In this document: positions 17,417 through 25,999 of the stretch, piece by piece
How positions within the stretch are numbered: the stretch's first letter is position 1
How the letters are laid out: each line of letters opens with the position of its first letter
Origin: Collinsella bouchesdurhonensis
GTDB lineage: Bacteria > Actinomycetota > Coriobacteriia > Coriobacteriales > Coriobacteriaceae
Direction of reading: 5' to 3'
NCBI RefSeq assembly: GCF_900155365.1
Contig: NZ_LT699739.1
Span: forward strand, 118,333-182,332
Length of the DNA stretch: 64,000 bases
Notes under the pieces: model-generated
What the model saw: the letters and a program-made list of their open reading frames with translations, nothing else
Database searches by the model: none
What the model was told of the DNA's origin: nothing
Translations under genes and position numbers: made by a program

Positions 17417-18255
17417 GTCGACGTTCCTTTTTGGCATGCGTAGCCGCTGGCCTGATGCTTCCGCTTACCGGTTGCCAGACATCCAGCTCTTCGTCTAAAC
17501 AGATTACTGTGGCGGGTTCTACCACCTGCCTGCCCATCGCCGAGTCTGCCGCCGAGGGTTACCAGGATGAGACCGGCATCTCGGTGCTGGTGAGTGGCCT
17601 GGGTTCTTCTGCGGGCATCGAGGCCGTCGCGAATGGCACGGCCGACATCGCCTCGTCTTCGCGTCAGGTCAATGCCGACGAGCAGAAGCTCGGCCTTACC
17701 GAGATCGTTATCGCTCACGACGGCATTGCCGTGATCGTCAACACTGATAATCCCGTGCAGAATCTTTCGACCGATCAGCTGCGCGACATCTATGCCGGCA
17801 AGATCACCAATTGGAGTCAGGTGGGCGGCGATGATCTAACGATTCAGCTCGTCAACCGAGATGAGGCATCCGGTACGCGCGAGGCCTTCAAATCCATCGT
17901 CATGGACGGGGCCTTCTTTGATCGTCGCGCCGCTGTCCTTTCCGGCACCGGCCAAGTGCGCGATGTCGTGAGCCGTAGCGTGGGCGCCATCGGCTACATT
18001 TCTCTTGGCTTTGTCGAGTCCAAGTTCGCCGAGACCGCCGTGCGCGCCATTAGCGTGAACCACGTCGAGCCCTCCGAGAAGACAATTGCCTCGGGTGGTT
18101 ACCCCATTTCCCGCGATTTGTATTTTTACGTCAAGGGAACGCCTACCCCCGAGGCCCAAGCATATATCGACTACGTGACCTCCGACAAGATGGATTCCAT
18201 CGTGCGTGATGCGGGCTTTATCCCCGTGACCGACGACGAATCTGCGGGGGAGTGA
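17380..18255 (+). CDS. pstS: Phosphate-binding lipoprotein PstS
   Basis: A substrate-binding protein of the Pst phosphate ABC transporter. The mature part has the PstS fold signatures VAGSTTCLPIAESAAEGY, SSRQVNADE, DIYAGKITNWSQVGG and RDEASGTREAF. The N-terminus reads SRRSFLACVAAGLMLPLTGC: a twin-arginine pair followed by a lipobox (L-T-G-C), suggesting an exported lipoprotein, perhaps via Tat. The start is uncertain because the frame stays open upstream inside pgeF. The GTG at 17380, after AGGGA, gives 291 residues; a GTG at 17302 is possible. It is the first gene of pstSCAB-phoU. Confidence 0.9.
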   Translation: MRPSCCPGSYAVSRRSFLACVAAGLMLPLTGCQTSSSSSKQITVAGSTTCLPIAESAAEGYQDETGISVLVSGLGSSAGIEAVANGTADIASSSRQVNADEQKLGLTEIVIAHDGIAVIVNTDNPVQNLSTDQLRDIYAGKITNWSQVGGDDLTIQLVNRDEASGTREAFKSIVMDGAFFDRRAAVLSGTGQVRDVVSRSVGAIGYISLGFVESKFAETAVRAISVNHVEPSEKTIASGGYPISRDLYFYVKGTPTPEAQAYIDYVTSDKMDSIVRDAGFIPVTDDESAGE

Positions 18256-18259
18256 GCAC

Positions 18260-19174
18260 ATGGAGGACCAGACCATGGAAGAGACGCCCAGTGCGGCTCC
18301 CAAACGCGAGCTCGCACTCGTTTCGCATGCAACGTATGTTAAGGAGAAAGCTCTCCGGTACCTTTTTTTCGCCTGTGCGTTTTTGGCGGTTGTGACGGTT
18401 ATCTTGATCTTCGCGTTCACCACGTACAGCGCATTCCCCGTTTTTACCGATATCGGGCTTGCCAACTTTTTTAGCCTTACCTGGGCTCCGAGCGAGGGCG
18501 AGTACGGTATCGTCTCGCTGCTTGCGGGCTCCGGCCTTGTGACTGTTGGCGCGCTTGTCATGGGCGTGCCACTTGGCGTGGGAACGGCAGTGTACCTGGT
18601 GGAGATTGCAAGCGATCGCGTTCGCAAGATCATCAGCCCCGCAGTTGACCTGCTGGCAGGTATTCCCTCGATTATCTATGGCTTCTTTGGCATGGTGATT
18701 ATCCGCCCGTTCGTGGCTCAGATTTCTGACGGACTGGGTTTTGGCGCGCTCACCGCGTGGTTTGTTCTTGCCATCATGATCGTGCCTACGATTACCACGC
18801 TTACCATGGATGCTTTGAACTCCATCCCCATGGGCATTCGAGAGGCGAGCTACGCCATGGGCGCCACCAAGTGGCAGACCATTTACAAGGTCGTCCTTCC
18901 TGCAGCCAAGCTCGGCATCGTCGACGCCATCGTTCTTGGCATGGGCCGTGCCATCGGCGAGACCATGGCGGTTCTTATGGTGGTGGGCAACGCTCCCGTT
19001 ATCCCGTCTTCCATCGCGAGCCCCATCTCTACGCTCACGAGTCAGATTGCGCTTGACATGAGCTATTCGAGCGGCCTTCATCGTTCCGCTCTGTTTGGCA
19101 TGGGCGTGGTCCTGTTCATTATTTCCGCCACGCTCGTGGGTATCGTGCGCTTGATTTCGAAAAAGAGGAGGTAG
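18260..19174 (+). CDS. pstC: Phosphate ABC transporter permease PstC
   Basis: A 304-residue permease with six predicted membrane spans and the binding-protein-dependent permease loop EASYAMGATKWQTIYKVVLPAA (EAA-type), which contacts PstB. PstC and PstA form the channel. The N-terminal 35 residues are cytoplasmic, followed by FFACAFLAVVTVILIFAF as the first span. It starts 4 nt after pstS with GGGGGAG upstream, and pstA follows after 3 nt, so the genes are tightly coupled. Confidence 0.93.
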   Translation: MEDQTMEETPSAAPKRELALVSHATYVKEKALRYLFFACAFLAVVTVILIFAFTTYSAFPVFTDIGLANFFSLTWAPSEGEYGIVSLLAGSGLVTVGALVMGVPLGVGTAVYLVEIASDRVRKIISPAVDLLAGIPSIIYGFFGMVIIRPFVAQISDGLGFGALTAWFVLAIMIVPTITTLTMDALNSIPMGIREASYAMGATKWQTIYKVVLPAAKLGIVDAIVLGMGRAIGETMAVLMVVGNAPVIPSSIASPISTLTSQIALDMSYSSGLHRSALFGMGVVLFIISATLVGIVRLISKKRR

Positions 19175-19177
19175 AGC

Positions 19178-20080
19178 ATGGCTGATCAATCCACTCAGAC
19201 CGATGAACTTACCTCGCGCGAGCGCATCAAGCGCGCCCTTTCTCACGGCAAGGCTGGCCGCATCTCAAAGGACACCTCCAACAAGGTGATGCTCGGTGTC
19301 TTCCGTGCTGCAGCCTATATCACGACGCTGGTGCTCGTTGCTATCATCGCCTACGTGGTGATCAACGGTTTGCCGCATATTTCGCCCGACTTCATCTTTG
19401 GCTGGCCCGAGGGCGTCAATGCCGAGGGCGGTATCTGGCCCACCATCGTCTCCACCATCTACGTCACGGCGCTTGCCATGCTCATCTGCACACCTATCGC
19501 CGTGCTTGCAGCCGTCTATCTAGCCGAGTACGCCAAGCAGGGACGTTTGGTCAATATCATTCGATACGCAGCCGATGCCCTGGCTTCGGTACCCTCGATC
19601 GTCATGGGCCTGTTTGGCTACGCGCTCTTCGTTGAGGCTATGGGCCTGGGTCTCTCCATGCTCTCCGCTGCTATGTCCTTGGCTCTGCTTATGCTCCCCA
19701 TCGTCATGCGTACGACCGAGGAGGCCATTCGCGCCGTACCGCGCTATATTCGTTGGGGTGCGTACGGTTTGGGCGCTACCAAGTGGCAGGTCGTGAGTAA
19801 GATCGTGCTTCCTTCTGCCTTTGGCCGAATTGCTACGGGCATCGTGCTCGCCATCGGCCGCGCCATCGGAGAGACCGCTGTCGTGCTCTACACCATGGGC
19901 CAGGCTATCAATATGCCTATCACGCCGCTTGATTCCGGTCGCCCCATGACCGTTCACCTGTACCTGCTTGCCAACGATGGCATCAACATGAACGCTGCCT
20001 ATGGCACCGCGCTTTTGCTGATGATCATCATTCTTGCGTTCAACCTGTTCTCTCGCTATCTGTCGCGTCGAAGCCGATAA
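19178..20080 (+). CDS. pstA: Phosphate ABC transporter permease PstA
   Basis: A 300-residue second permease subunit with six membrane spans and an EAA-type loop (WGAYGLGATKWQVVSKIVLP). YLAEYAKQGRLVNIIRYAADALASVPSIVMGL matches the PstA signature region. A basic 40-residue N-terminal extension precedes the first span. GAGGAGG lies just upstream of the ATG, at the end of pstC. Confidence 0.93.
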   Translation: MADQSTQTDELTSRERIKRALSHGKAGRISKDTSNKVMLGVFRAAAYITTLVLVAIIAYVVINGLPHISPDFIFGWPEGVNAEGGIWPTIVSTIYVTALAMLICTPIAVLAAVYLAEYAKQGRLVNIIRYAADALASVPSIVMGLFGYALFVEAMGLGLSMLSAAMSLALLMLPIVMRTTEEAIRAVPRYIRWGAYGLGATKWQVVSKIVLPSAFGRIATGIVLAIGRAIGETAVVLYTMGQAINMPITPLDSGRPMTVHLYLLANDGINMNAAYGTALLLMIIILAFNLFSRYLSRRSR

Positions 20081-20098
20081 GTCGCCCAAAGGAGTCCC

Positions 20099-20902
20099 AT
20101 GTCTGTCTATCAGTCCGCGCCCACGCCCGAGTCGAGCGCCATTATCGCCAAGGATTTTGACTTCTGGTACGGAGATTTCCATGCGCTCACCGGCCTTGAT
20201 GTCAATATCGCCCGCAACAAGATCACCGCGTTTATCGGTCCTTCGGGTTGTGGCAAGTCGACCTTCCTGCGTTGCATGAATCGCATGAACGATCTGATCG
20301 AGGGGACGCACGTGAGCGGCTCGATGTCGCTGGACGGCAACAACATCTACGCTCCGGGCGTGGATCCTGTCGATTTGCGTCGTCGTGTGGGCATGATCTT
20401 CCAGCAGCCCAATCCCTTCCCTAAATCCATTTACGAGAATGTCGCTTTTGGCCCCCGACTGCAGGGCGTGACTAGCAAAAGCGACCTCGACGATATCGTC
20501 GAAGAGTCCTTAAAGCGCGCCAACCTATGGAAAGAGGTCTCCAATCAGCTCTCGAAAGACGGCTTGGCGCTCTCTGGTGGCCAGCAGCAGCGACTGTGCA
20601 TCGCTCGCGTTCTGGCTGTGCAGCCGGACGTTCTCCTGATGGACGAGCCTTGCTCCGCCATCGATCCCACCTCCGTTCAGAAGGTCGAGGACCTGATGGC
20701 CGAGCTTGCGCCCGAGATGACGATCATCATCGTCACGCATAGCATGCAGCAGGCGGCACGAATCTCCGATTACACGGCATTCTTCTTACAAGAAGTTGCG
20801 GGCGAGCCTGCTACACTTATCGAGTATGGTCAAACCGACGCGATCTTTACTAGTCCCATGGATCGCCGCACGGAAGACTACATCACCGGTCGTTTTGGCT
20901 GA
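20099..20902 (+). CDS. pstB: Phosphate ABC transporter ATPase PstB
   Basis: A 267-residue ABC ATPase energising Pst uptake. The Walker A motif is G47-P-S-G-C-G-K-S-T55, the signature is [16 protein letters not shown], Walker B is [13 protein letters not shown], and [18 protein letters not shown] carries the switch histidine. The sequence [14 protein letters not shown] after Walker A is typical of PstB. AAAGGAG precedes the ATG 18 nt after pstA. Confidence 0.97.
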   Translation: MSVYQSAPTPESSAIIAKDFDFWYGDFHALTGLDVNIARNKITAFIGPSGCGKSTFLRCMNRMNDLIEGTHVSGSMSLDGNNIYAPGVDPVDLRRRVGMIFQQPNPFPKSIYENVAFGPRLQGVTSKSDLDDIVEESLKRANLWKEVSNQLSKDGLALSGGQQQRLCIARVLAVQPDVLLMDEPCSAIDPTSVQKVEDLMAELAPEMTIIIVTHSMQQAARISDYTAFFLQEVAGEPATLIEYGQTDAIFTSPMDRRTEDYITGRFG

Positions 20903-20966
20903 TTCGCGTCCGGTGCCCGTTTCTTGCGAGTTGCACATGCTCGCATCTGTCTGATTGGAGAAAACC

Positions 20967-21842
20967 ATGCGCAAGCTCTTTTCGCGTCAACTCGTCGAGG
21001 CGCGCCACGAGATGCTTTCCATCTACGAGGCCGTCGACCTAACGCTCCACGATGCCGTCACCGCTTTTTTGACAAGCGACAAGAAGCTCGCCAATAAGAC
21101 CAAGAAGGCGACGCTCCAGATCGATGCGCGCTGCGCCAATCTTGAGGCCGTGTGCTACAACCTCATCGCGACGCAGGGCCCGGTGGCATCTGACTTCCGT
21201 TTGCTGCAGACCATCATCTATATCGATTTCAACTTGCAGCGCATGACCGATAAGGTGCGCCAGATCGCTCGTGCGGCAAAGCATAAGGTCAAGGCAGACA
21301 TCCAGCTCCCGGCCGAGCTCAATGACCTTATTTTGCGCGAGGCCGATTGCGTCTATCGCGTTGTGGGCTCTTCCATTTCTGCTCTTGTGAACAACGACAT
21401 GAGCATCGTTTGCGGCCTTTCCGACCAAGACGAGCCCGTGCATCAAATCTACGAAGAGTTCTTCCGCACGTACAATCGCATGAGCGCCCCCGAGCTCTCG
21501 GACGATAGCTCCTATGATGACCTGCGCCGCACGATCATGGTTTCGCGCTATCTGGACCGCACCGCTTCCATCTCTATCGATGCCGCGTGCCGTCTGACCT
21601 TCCTGCTCACCGGTCAGCGTCTGACCGCCTCCGATCTTGTTGATATCGATGAGGACGAGCTGGAGAGCATGCGCGTGCCTTCTGGCGAGGGCGTTGTTTT
21701 GGACCCCAAGACCGATGCACAGTACGTTGCCAAGCTTCCTTTGGACGAGGTGGGTGAGCAGCTTCGCCATCTGATCGAGTCTTTGAATGATGACGACGAA
21801 GTCGATGCCGATGATGGCGAGGTCGTAGCTACTGAAGAGTAG
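20967..21842 (+). CDS. phoU: Phosphate signalling protein PhoU
   Basis: A 291-residue all-helical protein with two PhoU three-helix repeats (about residues 1-110 and 115-210). It then has a C-terminal extension rich in Asp and Glu that is longer than in typical PhoU proteins (about 220-240 residues). PhoU links Pst activity to a PhoR-type kinase and restrains uptake. No phoR/phoB genes are in the window, so the sensor pair must lie elsewhere. The ATG at 20967 has TTGGAG upstream. Confidence 0.88.
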   Translation: MRKLFSRQLVEARHEMLSIYEAVDLTLHDAVTAFLTSDKKLANKTKKATLQIDARCANLEAVCYNLIATQGPVASDFRLLQTIIYIDFNLQRMTDKVRQIARAAKHKVKADIQLPAELNDLILREADCVYRVVGSSISALVNNDMSIVCGLSDQDEPVHQIYEEFFRTYNRMSAPELSDDSSYDDLRRTIMVSRYLDRTASISIDAACRLTFLLTGQRLTASDLVDIDEDELESMRVPSGEGVVLDPKTDAQYVAKLPLDEVGEQLRHLIESLNDDDEVDADDGEVVATEE

Positions 21843-21872
21843 TCATTCGCTCTCTGTCGCTTGGCATGCAAA

Positions 21873-21886
21873 TAAACCAAGGTTTA
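21873..21886. repeat. Palindrome TAAACC-AA-GGTTTA between phoU and yggS
   Basis: A perfect 6-bp inverted repeat with a 2-bp centre. A related, less symmetrical sequence (ACCATGGTTTA, 15246-15256) lies upstream of ftsZ. It could be an operator, but no regulator is known. Confidence 0.3.
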
Positions 21887-21894
21887 TGAATTTA

Positions 21895-21930
21895 GGCGCG
21901 GTGCCCGTAGCGGTACCGCGCCTTTGCGTT
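21895..21930 (+). terminator. Intrinsic terminator after the pst-phoU operon
   Basis: An 11-bp GC-rich stem (GGCGCGGTGCC against GGTACCGCGCC, one G-T pair) with a six-base loop and TTTGCGTT after it, about 50 nt after the phoU stop. The T tract is weak. Confidence 0.65.
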
Positions 21931-21967
21931 AGTATGGCAAAAAGTCGTAAACCCTAAGGTGGACGGG

Positions 21968-22717
21968 ATGATGAGCATGGCTCAGACATATCTTGATGAT
22001 CTGCGTCGTCGCCGCGAGGAGATTCTTGAGCGGGTTGATATCGCGCTTGGCCACGCTGGCCGCTCCCATGAGGACGTCAAGATCATGGCGGTATCCAAGA
22101 CGGTTGATATTGATGCCGCAGCCGATGCCGTGCGCGCGGGTTATACCTTGCTGGGGGAGAACCGCCCGCAGGAGCTCGTACGTAAATTCGAGGGCTTGCA
22201 TGCTATCGATGATTTGCCTCAGGTCCGTCTGGATATGATTGGCAACTTGCAGAAGAATAAAATCAATGCCGTACTCGGTCATGCCGAGATGATTCATTCT
22301 ATCGAATCGCTCGACCTGGCTCGTGCGGTATCCCAGCGCGCCTCTCGTCGCTTGGAGGCGGGGGAGTTTTTAGCTCCTCAGCAGGTCCTTTTGGAGGTTA
22401 ATGTGAGCGGCGAGGAGTCGAAGTCGGGGTTTGCGCCCGAGGCCCTTCGCGCATGCATCGAGGATCTCATGGAGCTTTCTGGCATTTCCATTCGTGGGCT
22501 TATGACAATGGCCCCACAGGGTAGCAAAGAGGTGGCTGCAAAGACCTTCGCCGGCCTGCGCGAACTTCGCGATGAGCTTGAGGGGGCCTACCCCTCTTTG
22601 ACGCTCAGCGAACTCTCGTGCGGCATGAGTGAGGATTTCGACGTAGCCATTGAAGAGGGCTCTACCCTCATTCGCCTTGGTAGGGTGGCATTTAACCCAT
22701 CCTTTGCACTACAATAA
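21968..22717 (+). CDS. yggS: YggS/YlmE family PLP-binding protein
   Basis: A 249-residue PLP-binding protein (PLPHP) with an alanine-racemase-like barrel, implicated in vitamin B6 and amino-acid homeostasis. The PLP lysine sits in IMAVSKTVD, and GENRPQELVRK, IGNLQKNKI, LLEVNVSGEESKSG and LSCGMSEDFDVAIEEGSTLIRLG are the family motifs. It is the ylmE gene of the sepF cluster. The ATG at 21968 follows AAGGTGG; a GTG at 21959 is an alternative. Confidence 0.92.
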   Translation: MMSMAQTYLDDLRRRREEILERVDIALGHAGRSHEDVKIMAVSKTVDIDAAADAVRAGYTLLGENRPQELVRKFEGLHAIDDLPQVRLDMIGNLQKNKINAVLGHAEMIHSIESLDLARAVSQRASRRLEAGEFLAPQQVLLEVNVSGEESKSGFAPEALRACIEDLMELSGISIRGLMTMAPQGSKEVAAKTFAGLRELRDELEGAYPSLTLSELSCGMSEDFDVAIEEGSTLIRLGRVAFNPSFALQ

Positions 22718-22792
22718 CCACAGGCTGATGCGTGTGGTTTGACCATACACCCACCTATACATCAATCGCACTACGGGCAGAAAGGTACCATC

Positions 22793-23539
22793 GTGGGCTT
22801 TCTAGATGAACTCAAGAACAAGCTCCCCTTCGGCCAGGCGGGGGCATATCCCGAAGATGATTACGGCGCAGAAGAGGGCTACGACGATGCCTATTATGAT
22901 GATGCGCCAGAGGGCGGCTATCCAGATGATTCCTATGGCGCCGGCTCTTATGGTTCGTCGGGCAGCTATGGATATGATGACGAGCCCAGTAACGGGGTTC
23001 TTGGCCAGACGCGTCGTGGCGAGGCTGAATCTGTAGCTGTGTATACGCGCAGCGGTCAGCTTGTTGGCGATGCCGATCGCCATGCAACTACCTATAATCC
23101 TCCCGCGCGCTCGCAGGATGCCGTTGCATATCGTCCGGGTGCCTATGACACCCCTTCGAGCTACGCGGGCGGCATGCATTCTGCTGCTCCTTCCGCACCG
23201 GCTCAAACGTCCTCCGCGGCTGCGACCGCGGCTCGTGTCGATGCTGTGATTAACGGTACGCCGCAGCTTCCGGCCTATGTCTTGCGTCCCGAGAGCTATG
23301 ACGATGTCGAGACCGTGGTTCGTCGCGTGCGCACCAAGCAGCCCGTTGCCCTGGTGTTCGTGGGCGTTCGCACCGAAGTTGCCAAGCGTGTGCTCGACTT
23401 CTCCTATGGCTTTGCCTGCGGGCTGGGTGCTTCCGTGCGCGAGGTGGGCGACCGTGTGTTCATGGTGCTGCCCCAGGGCTGCGAGGTTAAGGATTCCGAC
23501 CTGGCCAAGCTGCGCGCCGATGGCTATCTCAAGAGCTAG
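22793..23539 (+). CDS. sepF: Z-ring anchoring protein SepF
   Basis: A 248-residue protein. The N-terminal MGFLDELKNKLPFG can form the amphipathic membrane-binding helix. A long low-complexity linker rich in Tyr, Asp, Gly and Ser follows (about residues 17-165). The C-terminal SepF core (about 170-248: YVLRPESYDDVETVVRRV, VFVGVRTEVAKRVLDF, ADG end) binds FtsZ. SepF tethers FtsZ in actinobacteria lacking FtsA, in line with the absence of ftsA here. The GTG at 22793 follows AAAGG; upstream in-frame codons encode no helix. Confidence 0.92.
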   Translation: MGFLDELKNKLPFGQAGAYPEDDYGAEEGYDDAYYDDAPEGGYPDDSYGAGSYGSSGSYGYDDEPSNGVLGQTRRGEAESVAVYTRSGQLVGDADRHATTYNPPARSQDAVAYRPGAYDTPSSYAGGMHSAAPSAPAQTSSAAATAARVDAVINGTPQLPAYVLRPESYDDVETVVRRVRTKQPVALVFVGVRTEVAKRVLDFSYGFACGLGASVREVGDRVFMVLPQGCEVKDSDLAKLRADGYLKS

Positions 23540-23547
23540 GTGAGTGC

Positions 23548-23817
23548 GTGAATCCTTATACCATCGTTAATCTTATTAATACCCTGGTCAACTTCTACAG
23601 CACGCTGATTGTGATTTGGTGCCTGCTCACATGGATTCCCATGAAGCGGGACGGCTTGCTTGCCGACATCGCCGCCGTGATTGGATCTCTGGTCAATCCG
23701 TATCTCAACCTGTTTCGGAAAATGATGCCTTCGACGATGGGTATCGATTTTTCTCCGGTAATTGCAGTTCTTGCGTTGACCGTGGCGGAACGTTTGCTGA
23801 TTAGTATAATTTTGTGA
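23548..23817 (+). CDS. yggT: YggT/YlmG family membrane protein
   Basis: An 89-residue protein with two hydrophobic spans (about residues 3-26 and 65-88) and the YggT motifs VNPYLNLFRKMMP and IDFSPVIAVLAL. YlmG proteins sit next to sepF in Gram-positive bacteria and have been linked to division and membrane organisation, but their biochemical role is unclear. The GTG start is 8 nt after sepF, so coupling is likely. Confidence 0.88.
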   Translation: MNPYTIVNLINTLVNFYSTLIVIWCLLTWIPMKRDGLLADIAAVIGSLVNPYLNLFRKMMPSTMGIDFSPVIAVLALTVAERLLISIIL

Positions 23818-23877
23818 GGACGCGAGTGCTCTTGGCAACGACGATCTTGAGCATGGCGAATGAAAGGAATGTTTTAG

Positions 23878-24561
23878 ATGGCTATTACACCAGCTGATAT
23901 TCAGGCCCAGACTTTCTCCGAGGCTAAGCGCGGCTATGATCCCGGCGAGGTCGATGTTTTCCTGGAGCAGGTTTCCGCTGAGGTCGATGCGATGCTTAAC
24001 AAGATCGTGGACCTTAAGAATCGTTTGACCGCCACCGAGCAGCAGCTTACCGATGCACAGAATCAGCTTGCACAGGCTCAGGCCGCTCCGGCTCCCGCGC
24101 CCGCTCCTGCTCCCGTTGCACCCGATTACACCGCTAGCGAGCGTCAGATTTCTGCCGCTCTTATCGCTGCCCAGCAGACTGCCGACAACATCGTTAGCGA
24201 GGCTCGTGAGAATGCCGAGCGCATCAAGAACGAGGCCGACGCCAAGGCACGCGAGGTCATTCGTCAGGCTCTCGCCGAGAAGCAAAACGAGATTGAGGAA
24301 ATCGATCGTCTGAAGGCTTCCCGTGAGGACTTTAAGAACGAGTACATGAAGCTCGTTCAGCACTTCATGGATGAGGCGCAAAACTCCTTCCCGCGCGATC
24401 TTATGAGCTCCACGCCTACTGGTTCTGCTGCTGCTCCCGTGGCAGCTGCTCCTGCAGCCCCGGTTGCCGCTCCGGCTCCCGCCGCTCCCGCCGCCGCGCC
24501 TGCTGCTGTTGCCGATCCGTTTGCTCCAATCGACAACTTTGGCATGGACGATCTGGACTAG
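23878..24561 (+). CDS. divIVA: DivIVA/Wag31-type polar and septal scaffold
   Basis: A 227-residue coiled-coil protein. MAITPADIQAQTFSEAKRGYDPGEVDVFLEQ is the DivIVA membrane-binding N-terminal domain (I-x-x-x-x-F-x-x-x-x-R-G-Y). Heptad-like coiled coils follow at about residues 30-62 and 85-160, separated by an Ala/Pro linker. The C-terminus is a long Ala/Pro-rich tail ending in an acidic segment. DivIVA recruits growth and division proteins to curved membrane. AAAGGAA lies upstream. Confidence 0.93.
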   Translation: MAITPADIQAQTFSEAKRGYDPGEVDVFLEQVSAEVDAMLNKIVDLKNRLTATEQQLTDAQNQLAQAQAAPAPAPAPAPVAPDYTASERQISAALIAAQQTADNIVSEARENAERIKNEADAKAREVIRQALAEKQNEIEEIDRLKASREDFKNEYMKLVQHFMDEAQNSFPRDLMSSTPTGSAAAPVAAAPAAPVAAPAPAAPAAAPAAVADPFAPIDNFGMDDLD

Positions 24562-24588
24562 CAATCACAGTTTGTATTCACGACACGC

Positions 24589-24629
24589 AAAACGGGGGTC
24601 TTTTCGAATTGCCGAAAAGACCCCCGTTT
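24589..24629. terminator. Strong (bidirectional) terminator after divIVA
   Basis: A 17-bp perfect stem (AAACGGGGGTCTTTTCG and complement) with a six-base loop; A/T runs on both sides let it act in either direction. It ends the division cluster. Confidence 0.9.
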
Positions 24630-24666
24630 GCCGTTTAACTGGGAAAATGACCGTCTACCGATACCG

Positions 24667-24746
24667 TTGAGCTGGGCTTTTGCCGCTCTGGTATAAATAG
24701 ATTGTCGTTGGTGCCGCTCAGCATGTAAGTGCTGAGCGGTTTTTTG
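24667..24746 (+). ncRNA. Candidate very small transcription unit with its own promoter and terminator
   Basis: An extended -10 element (TG-G-TATAAA, 24689-24697) with an upstream TTGAGC lies about 20 nt before a perfect 10-bp hairpin (CCGCTCAGCA / TGCTGAGCGG, 24714-24739) followed by TTTTTT. The T run is only on the + strand, so this is not the terminator of the convergent minus-strand gene. A transcript would be about 40 nt. It may be a real small RNA or a relic. Confidence 0.35.
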
Positions 24747-25274
24747 TTAGATGGTGAAATCTTCGGGCGAGATGCAGCGAGCCTCGCGTGCCTCGGGTGC
24801 GGCGATTGTCTCGGCGGGATAACCAAGCGGGAGCATGCTTACGGGGCGCAGGCCTGCAGGCAGGCCGAACTGCTCTTTGATAACCTGCGGGTCAAATGCG
24901 CAAACCCAGCAGGTTCCCAGCCCCTGCTCTGTTGCTGCCATCATCATCTGGTCCACAACGATAGAGGTGTCGATCTCGCTTGAGTTCATCTGGTCGTACT
25001 TGCGAACCCAGGCGCGTTCGGTCTCGGCGCAGGCAATGATGATCGCGGGGGCTCCAAAGATGCTGCCGTTGCGCTCAAAACGCGGGCAGGCGAGGGCGGC
25101 GCGTGCAAGATCGTCTTTGCTCGTGCATACCTTGATTCGCGTCGGGTGTTTGTTGCAGGCAGAAGGGGCAATTCGTCCGGCTTCGATTACGCGCGCGAGC
25201 ACGTCATCTTCAACAGGGCGGTCTTCGTAGTGACGGCAGGAGAAACGAGCGCGCGTAAGATCTTCAAAAGACAT
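24747..25274 (-). CDS. Nitroreductase-family FMN oxidoreductase
   Basis: A 175-residue small nitroreductase, probably a dimeric FMN enzyme. The N-terminal RFSCRHYEDRPVEDD segment is the FMN-binding R-(R/S)-S-x-R-x-(Y/F) type motif. IAPSACNKHPTRIKVC and MMMAATEQGLGTCWVCAFDP are the other cofactor contacts. The start at 25274 has GAAAGGAAT upstream on the minus strand and matches the family N-terminus; the frame to 25316 adds 14 unlikely residues. The substrate cannot be deduced. Confidence 0.88.
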   Translation of the reverse strand: MSFEDLTRARFSCRHYEDRPVEDDVLARVIEAGRIAPSACNKHPTRIKVCTSKDDLARAALACPRFERNGSIFGAPAIIIACAETERAWVRKYDQMNSSEIDTSIVVDQMMMAATEQGLGTCWVCAFDPQVIKEQFGLPAGLRPVSMLPLGYPAETIAAPEAREARCISPEDFTI

Positions 25275-25354
25275 GGCAATTCCTTTCAAGAAGCGTCGAC
25301 ATGATTCGTCATTCAATTGTAGCGCGATAGGAGTCGTATGAACCGAGGGGCACC

Positions 25355-25978
25355 TTAGCTGTTTTTCATGGCAATCGTCGCAACGGTTTCGGCGACGTGC
25401 TCAAGGGAGTCGGCGCAGAGCTCCAGGAACGTGTAGACGTCGCGCCATGCGATAACCTGCAGGGGGTCGCTGCAGGTGGTGTGCAGCTCGCGCATCGCGT
25501 GGACATACAAGTCATCGGCTTCCTCCTCGATGGAGTTGATGGCAATGACGCGCTGCTGGAGGGTCTTAGATTTCTTAAACTGCGGAAGCTCGTCCATCAG
25601 GGCGCGCATCTCCTTGCAGCCGCGCACGACGGTATCGACCATCTGGAGTGCGTCGGGGCGAATCTCAAGGATATTGTCAAAGTACAGGCGATGAAGGACG
25701 CCTTCGACGTGATCGGTCACCGCGTCGAGCTGGTTGCTTAGAGCCCCCATGTCCTCGCGCTCCATTGGCGTGATGAACGCCTTGACAAGGGCGTCGGACA
25801 TCTGGTGGCGCAGCTCGTCGGCCGATTGCTCGATGGCGTGCATCTCGTCGAGCTTTCCGCGAATTTCACCGGGGTTAAACGAGCTCATGATGTTGGCGAG
25901 AAACTCGGCTGCCTTACAAGAGCGGTCCGCGCAGGCGCGGTAGTTGTCGAAGAAAAACGTATCGTTCTTTTTAGCCAT
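25355..25978 (-). CDS. PhoU-like DUF47 protein paired with Pit
   Basis: A 207-residue all-helical protein of the DUF47/TIGR00153 family (PhoU-related), usually encoded next to Pit phosphate transporters and thought to modulate them. It shows the NPGEIRGKLDEMHAIEQSADELRH stretch with its helical acidic faces and a C-terminal DVYTFLELCADSLEHVAETV segment. It lies 21 nt downstream of pit in the same direction, so the two form an operon. Confidence 0.85.
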   Translation of the reverse strand: MAKKNDTFFFDNYRACADRSCKAAEFLANIMSSFNPGEIRGKLDEMHAIEQSADELRHQMSDALVKAFITPMEREDMGALSNQLDAVTDHVEGVLHRLYFDNILEIRPDALQMVDTVVRGCKEMRALMDELPQFKKSKTLQQRVIAINSIEEEADDLYVHAMRELHTTCSDPLQVIAWRDVYTFLELCADSLEHVAETVATIAMKNS

Positions 25979-25999
25979 GATGAATCCTTAACTGACGGT

